A stretch of DNA of 38,307 bases from Oscillospiraceae bacterium. GTDB lineage: Bacteria > Bacillota > Clostridia > Oscillospirales > Ruminococcaceae. Made by a program: the position numbers and the translations under genes. Location: the NCBI GenBank assembly GCA_030539275.1, contig JAUNSK010000033.1, positions 1 to 38,307 on the forward strand, read 5' to 3'. Below, in pieces: positions 33,851 to 38,307 of the stretch (its first letter is position 1; every line of letters starts with the position of its first letter). The notes beneath the pieces are model-generated. The model was given only the letters and a program-made list of their open reading frames with translations, made no database searches and was not told the DNA's origin.

Positions 33851-34197
33851 TTTTTTAAGTCTGTTTCCGAAAGATTTTCAAAATACTGTAGTAATTTACA
33901 AACGGGACAGCTTTTTCGACCTTTTAGGTTGTGCATAATATGCCTTCTCACTCAACAGGAGAAAAAACGGGTAAAATCAATGCAATTTCTTTGCTTTTGC
34001 AAAAGTTTTTTTGAAGTTCTCAGATTTGCACAGTTTTGTCTTGCGACTTTTGGACAAAATGAAATTCTGCTTCTTAAATAGAAAAGAAACAGTCAGAGGA
34101 AATTTATTTGTTGATTTTTGGCATAGTGTATGGTATAATATCATTAAATAACTTCCGATAATTTTAGATTATGAGAACTTATGAATGGGGTGACGTT
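33851..34197. other. Intergenic region before hsdR
   Basis: There is no supported gene in these 347 nt. The left part has weak remains of the integrase N-terminus. The right part holds the hsdR promoter. Confidence 0.55.
34111..34139 (+). promoter_or_regulatory. Promoter of the type I restriction operon
   Basis: TTGATT (34111-34116) and TATAAT (34134-34139) are 17 bp apart, with an extended TGG before the -10. ATG 34198 lies 58 nt downstream. Confidence 0.7.
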
Positions 34198-36570
34198 ATG
34201 AGCATATTGTCGAAAAAACAAATGACTGAAGAAGATATTAAGCTTCAGTTTATCACTCCAGCATTAATGTCATGCGGATGGAAAGACAAGATTACGATGG
34301 AAACGCAGGTTAAGATTACAGACGGAAAAATAAATCTACGCGGTAATTTTGTTGTCAGAGAAAAGCCAAAGAAAGCGGACTATGTTCTTTATATTAACGA
34401 CAATTACCCCATTGCAATCGTTGAAGCAAAGGATAACAATCATTCTGTTTCACACGGCTTACAACAAGCAATGACTTATGCTCAGATGTTAAAACTGCCA
34501 TATGCGTATACCTCAAACGGTGATGCGTTTATGGAACATGATTTTCTTACAGGTACTGAACGAGAGATAAAACTCGAAGATTTCCCAACTCCCGACGAGT
34601 TGCTTAATCGTTTCAAAAATGGTGGAAACAATGGTAACGGCTTAAATGATGCTGAAATTGCTATTATGAATCAGCCGTACTATACGAGTATGAATACATA
34701 TCCACCGAGATATTATCAGCGAAATGCGGTAAACCTTACTCTTGACGCAATAGCGAGAAGTCAAGACCGTATTTTACTTGTGATGGCAACAGGCACAGGG
34801 AAAACATATACAGCATTTCAAATAGTATATCGTTTGCTTAAAAGTGGAATGAAACATAAGGTACTTTACCTTGCAGACAGAAATATTCTTGTTGACCAGT
34901 CAATTCAGCAGGACTTTGCTCCACTTGAGAAAACAATTCATAAGATTAATTTCGCAAAGGATGACCCTGTAACAATCACTTCTCACGAAGTGTATTTCTC
35001 GCTCTATCAGCAACTAACCGGTAATTCGGGAAAAGAAGATGAAGTCAGTGATGAAGAATCGGTTATGCGGTTTGCCTCATTGTTCAGTAAAGATTTCTTT
35101 GATTTGATAATTGTTGATGAGTGTCACAGAGGTTCGGCGAAAAAGGACAGTAACTGGCGTAAAATACTTGAATACTTTTCATCAGCAACACAGATAGGTA
35201 TGACTGCTACTCCGAAAGAAACTAAATATATCTCAAATATTGATTATTTTGGAGAGCCAATTTATACTTACAGTTTGCGTGAAGGCATTGAAGATGGATT
35301 TCTTGCACCTTTTAAGGTTATCGACATTGTAACCGATATAGGTGACGGATGGCGTCCTCGTCTTGGTCAGCGCGATATTAATGGTAATGAAATTGAAGAC
35401 AGAATTTACAATAATAGTGATTTCGATTACAATATTGTAATCAAAGATCGAATTGAGCAAGTTGCTACAGAAATAACCAACTATCTGAAGTCAACGGATC
35501 GTATGGCAAAAACCATTGTTTTCTGTGCAACAGAGGAACACGCTGAAAGAATGCGAGTAGCTCTTACAAATTTAAACAAAGATATGTGCAAGAAAAATCC
35601 CGATTACGTTGTAAGAATTACGGGAAGTGATGTTTACGGTAAAAGTAAACTTGATTATTTCATTTCCGTATCTGCAAAATACCCTGTAATTGCCACTACT
35701 TCACAGCTTCTTTCTACGGGAGCCGACTGTAAAATGACGAAGCTCATCGTGCTCGACAAAACTATCGGCTCGATGACCGAATTTAAACAAATTATCGGTC
35801 GAGGTACTCGTCTGCGTGAAAAAGAAGGGAAAACTCACTTTGTCGTTATGGACTTCCGAAAGGTTACAAGACTTTTTGCTGACCCAGATTGGGATGGCGA
35901 AGCGGTGCAGGATGATAACTACAATCCAAACATAAACGGAAATAATGGAAAGCAGGGAACGACACCTCCGCCCTATCCACCGGTAGATCCTCCACAGGAA
36001 AAGCCTATTGTGGATAAAGATGGATGTACAGTGAAAATAATCAACAAGACGGTTTCTGTATATGATACAAATGGTAAGCTTCTGCGCCAAGAAAGCATAA
36101 TCGACTATACAAAGACAAATATTCTCGGTGAATATGCGTCCCTTGACAATTTCATACGTCGTTGGAGTGCAGAAGAAAAGAAAGAGAGTATTCAGGAACT
36201 GCTAAAAGAAAGAGGTATTGACCTCGAAATGCTGAAAGCAGATCAGAATATGACTGATGTGGATGATTATGATTTCATAGTCCACCTTGCGTTTGACCAA
36301 AAGCCATTGACAAGAAAAGAACGTGCGGAGAACGTAAAGAAACGTGATTTTCTGTATAAATACAGCGGCACGGCAAAAGAAGTGCTTGAAGCCTTGCTCG
36401 ATAAGTATATGAATTCGGGCATATATGAGCTTGAAAAGACGGATATTTTAAAGCTTGACCCGTTTACAAAGCTTGGTAAACCGTCACGAATTGCCCAGAT
36501 GTTCGGCGGTAAAGACGGCTATTTGCAGGCTGTAAAAGAACTTGAAGATGAAATATATAAGGTAGGTTAA
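34198..36570 (+). CDS. hsdR: Type I restriction enzyme R subunit
   Basis: The product is 790 aa from ATG 34198, with GGGGTGA just upstream; an ATG nine codons earlier has no site. The N-terminal nuclease has D61 and E76-A-K78 (DYVLYI, IVEAK), the PD-(D/E)XK type. The SF2 motor has ATGTGKT (197-203), DECHR and TATP, and later QIIGRGTRLRE (motif VI). It translocates DNA and cuts it far from the recognition site when that site is unmethylated, in a complex with HsdM and HsdS. hsdM follows after 4 nt. The length is on the short side for HsdR but all core motifs are present. Confidence 0.95.
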   Translation: MSILSKKQMTEEDIKLQFITPALMSCGWKDKITMETQVKITDGKINLRGNFVVREKPKKADYVLYINDNYPIAIVEAKDNNHSVSHGLQQAMTYAQMLKLPYAYTSNGDAFMEHDFLTGTEREIKLEDFPTPDELLNRFKNGGNNGNGLNDAEIAIMNQPYYTSMNTYPPRYYQRNAVNLTLDAIARSQDRILLVMATGTGKTYTAFQIVYRLLKSGMKHKVLYLADRNILVDQSIQQDFAPLEKTIHKINFAKDDPVTITSHEVYFSLYQQLTGNSGKEDEVSDEESVMRFASLFSKDFFDLIIVDECHRGSAKKDSNWRKILEYFSSATQIGMTATPKETKYISNIDYFGEPIYTYSLREGIEDGFLAPFKVIDIVTDIGDGWRPRLGQRDINGNEIEDRIYNNSDFDYNIVIKDRIEQVATEITNYLKSTDRMAKTIVFCATEEHAERMRVALTNLNKDMCKKNPDYVVRITGSDVYGKSKLDYFISVSAKYPVIATTSQLLSTGADCKMTKLIVLDKTIGSMTEFKQIIGRGTRLREKEGKTHFVVMDFRKVTRLFADPDWDGEAVQDDNYNPNINGNNGKQGTTPPPYPPVDPPQEKPIVDKDGCTVKIINKTVSVYDTNGKLLRQESIIDYTKTNILGEYASLDNFIRRWSAEEKKESIQELLKERGIDLEMLKADQNMTDVDDYDFIVHLAFDQKPLTRKERAENVKKRDFLYKYSGTAKEVLEALLDKYMNSGIYELEKTDILKLDPFTKLGKPSRIAQMFGGKDGYLQAVKELEDEIYKVG

Positions 36571-36574
36571 TCTA

Positions 36575-38065
36575 ATGGCTAATATAAATAATTTTGTAAA
36601 GCGTATCCGTGATATAATGCGTAACGATGCGGGAATTAACGGTGATGCACAGCGTATCGAGCAGATAGCGTGGATGTTATTTCTTAAAGTGTACGACAGT
36701 AAGGAAGAGGAGTGGGAATTTGACGATGACAACTATAAGTCGATAATTCCCGATGATTGCCGTTGGAAAAACTGGGCTTATGACGATAAATCAGGCTCGG
36801 CAATGACAGGCGATACGCTTCTTAACTTTGTAAACAACGTTTTGTTTGTAAAGCTCAAATCAATTATCGTTGCGCCTGATACTCCGATAAAGAAAGCTAT
36901 TGTTAGGACAACCTTTGAGGATGCCAACAACTATATGAAGGACGGCGTTCTTTTAAGACAGGTGTTAAATGTCATTGATGAACTGGATTTGGGCGATTAT
37001 GATGAAAGCCACGCTTTCGGTGAAATATACGAATCTATACTGCGCGAATTGCAGAGTGCAGGTTCATCGGGTGAGTTTTACACTCCTCGTGCCGTAACAG
37101 ATTTTATGGCAAAAATGATAAAGCCAAAGATAGGCGAACATGTTGCGGATTTTGCGTGTGGAACAGGCGGTTTTTTAACAAGCTGGCTTAAAGAGCTTGA
37201 AAAATGTAAGGAAACCACCGAAGACCAAGCAGAATACGATAATTCCATATTCGGAATTGAGAAAAAACAGTTTCCATATATGCTTTGCGTAACAAATATG
37301 CTGCTTCATGGCATTGATGTTCCGAAAATATATCACGATAATTCCTTGCTAAAAGATGTTCTTGACTACACGGATGATGATAAATTCGAGGTTGTTTTGA
37401 TGAATCCCCCTTATGGAGGAAATGAAAAGATCGAGGTTAAAAATCATTTTCCGTCGGATTTGGCAAGCAGCGAAACCGCAGATTTATTTATGTCTGTAAT
37501 TATGTACAGGCTCAAAGAAAACGGACGAGCTGCTGTTATTCTACCGGACGGTTTTCTCTTTGGCACAGATAATGCAAAGGTAGCAATAAAAAAGAAACTT
37601 CTGTCAGAGTTTAATCTCCATACAATAATACGTATGCCGCACAGCGTTTTCGCACCTTATACGTCAATAACAACAAACATTCTATTCTTTGATAACACGC
37701 AGCCGACAACCGAAACTTGGTTTTACCGTCTTGATATGCCGGACGGCTATAAGAATTTTTCAAAGACAAAGCCAATGAAGCTTGAACACTTTGCTCCTGC
37801 TATGGAGTGGTGGGATAATCGTACGGAAATAGCTGTTGACGGCTTTGATAAGGCAAAGAAATACACTGCACAAGAGATTGCGGACAAAAACTACAACATT
37901 GACCTTTGCGGTTATCCTCACGAGGAAGAAGAAATTCTGCCGCCGAAGGAGCTTATTCAGCAGTATCAGGAAAAACGTTCAAGTCTGAACGCCGATATTG
38001 ACAGAATACTTGATGAAATTATCGATGCGCTTGGCGTTGATATAATGGGTGATGGTAATGAGTAA
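36575..38065 (+). CDS. hsdM: Type I restriction-modification M subunit (N6-adenine methyltransferase)
   Basis: The 496-aa product has an HsdM N-terminal domain (about 1-140), then SGEFYTPRAVTDFM (165-178), the SAM motif DFACGTGGF (192-200) and the catalytic NPPYGG (277-282). It methylates adenine in the asymmetric target chosen by HsdS. The ATG is 4 nt after the hsdR stop, and hsdS overlaps its end by 8 nt, so the three genes are tightly coupled. The sequence is complete and looks functional. Confidence 0.95.
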   Translation: MANINNFVKRIRDIMRNDAGINGDAQRIEQIAWMLFLKVYDSKEEEWEFDDDNYKSIIPDDCRWKNWAYDDKSGSAMTGDTLLNFVNNVLFVKLKSIIVAPDTPIKKAIVRTTFEDANNYMKDGVLLRQVLNVIDELDLGDYDESHAFGEIYESILRELQSAGSSGEFYTPRAVTDFMAKMIKPKIGEHVADFACGTGGFLTSWLKELEKCKETTEDQAEYDNSIFGIEKKQFPYMLCVTNMLLHGIDVPKIYHDNSLLKDVLDYTDDDKFEVVLMNPPYGGNEKIEVKNHFPSDLASSETADLFMSVIMYRLKENGRAAVILPDGFLFGTDNAKVAIKKKLLSEFNLHTIIRMPHSVFAPYTSITTNILFFDNTQPTTETWFYRLDMPDGYKNFSKTKPMKLEHFAPAMEWWDNRTEIAVDGFDKAKKYTAQEIADKNYNIDLCGYPHEEEEILPPKELIQQYQEKRSSLNADIDRILDEIIDALGVDIMGDGNE

Positions 38066-38307
38066 TAAATATGATAGCAGCCGTATGACTGCACAGCAAC
38101 TGAAAAACTCAATACTTCAAATGGCTGTACAGGGCAAGCTTGTGCCACAGGACCCAAACGACGAGCCTGCAAGCGTGCTGCTTGAAAAAATCCGTGCAGA
38201 AAAAGCAAAGCTTGTTAAGGAAAAGAAAATCAAGGCAGACAAGAATGAGTCATTCATTTACCGTGGTGCCGATAATACCACCTATGAGAAAATCGGCGAT
38301 GTGGTTA
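38058..38307 (+). CDS. hsdS: Type I restriction-modification S subunit, 5' part only
   Basis: It starts at ATG 38058 inside the hsdM stop region (AATGAGTAA) and is cut by the window end after 83 codons. The visible phrase LKNSILQMAVQGKLVPQDPN followed by EPASVLLEKIRAEKAKL is the conserved helical segment that HsdS proteins carry at the start or between their two target recognition domains. It determines the DNA target, which cannot be told from this piece. Confidence 0.9.
   Translation, partial: MSNKYDSSRMTAQQLKNSILQMAVQGKLVPQDPNDEPASVLLEKIRAEKAKLVKEKKIKADKNESFIYRGADNTTYEKIGDVV

Larger units (their letters stand above)
32696..38307. mobile_element. Integrative element 2 (remnant), continues beyond the window
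   Basis: It starts at the second att core. It carries a decayed integrase related to that of element 1, and then a rightward type I restriction-modification operon. No replication or mobilisation genes are seen inside the window. The right end is not visible. By eye it contains no GGCC, as in element 1. Confidence 0.65.

Overview
The window looks like chromosomal DNA of an anaerobic, low-GC Firmicute close to Ruminococcus (Oscillospiraceae). Two secreted proteins end in dockerin modules. The partial protein at the left edge has a Thr-rich linker and a sortase-type anchor. Spacing and ribosome binding sites are typical of Clostridia. No rRNA, tRNA or CRISPR array was seen.

Bases 1-21238 are core or lineage-specific chromosome. 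In order they hold: the end of a wall-anchored Thr-rich protein; an operon of a 59-aa one-helix membrane peptide, an NCS1-type permease, a PlsC-like acyltransferase with a zinc ribbon, and a small membrane protein; a leftward oxalate decarboxylase-family bicupin; two leftward paralogous membrane proteins; an operon of an alpha/beta hydrolase, a condensation-fold acyltransferase and a DUF6320-like protein; an unknown membrane protein; a VOC protein; a GNAT acetyltransferase; two tandem paralogous dockerin proteins; a manganese catalase; a DUF4003-like protein; folC; and rplM-rpsI behind a consensus promoter and a structured leader.

The 3' end of rpsI is an integration site carrying two integrative elements in tandem. 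The 14-bp core CTCAAAGAGATAAT (the last codons of rpsI) occurs at 21226 and again at 32696. Element 1 (21226-32709) has a complete tyrosine integrase, a MobV relaxase that is broken, a MobV-type nic site, a primase/helicase pair, an excisionase-like HTH protein and a rightward cargo operon. The cargo is an NgoPII-like GGCC restriction enzyme and its C5 methyltransferase, followed by a tightly coupled trio: an N6-adenine methyltransferase, a DUF262 protein and a HEPN protein. That trio is the best candidate here for an undescribed defence system. By eye, GGCC is absent from the element except for one copy touching the -35 box of the cargo promoter, which suggests self-regulation by methylation.

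Element 2 (32696 to the right edge) begins with a decayed copy of a related integrase and carries a type I restriction-modification operon, hsdR-hsdM-hsdS, with hsdS cut by the window end. The site therefore acts as a layered defence island. Element 2 looks immobilised by loss of its integrase, and element 1 by loss of its relaxase as far as self-directed mobilisation goes, though its integrase looks intact.
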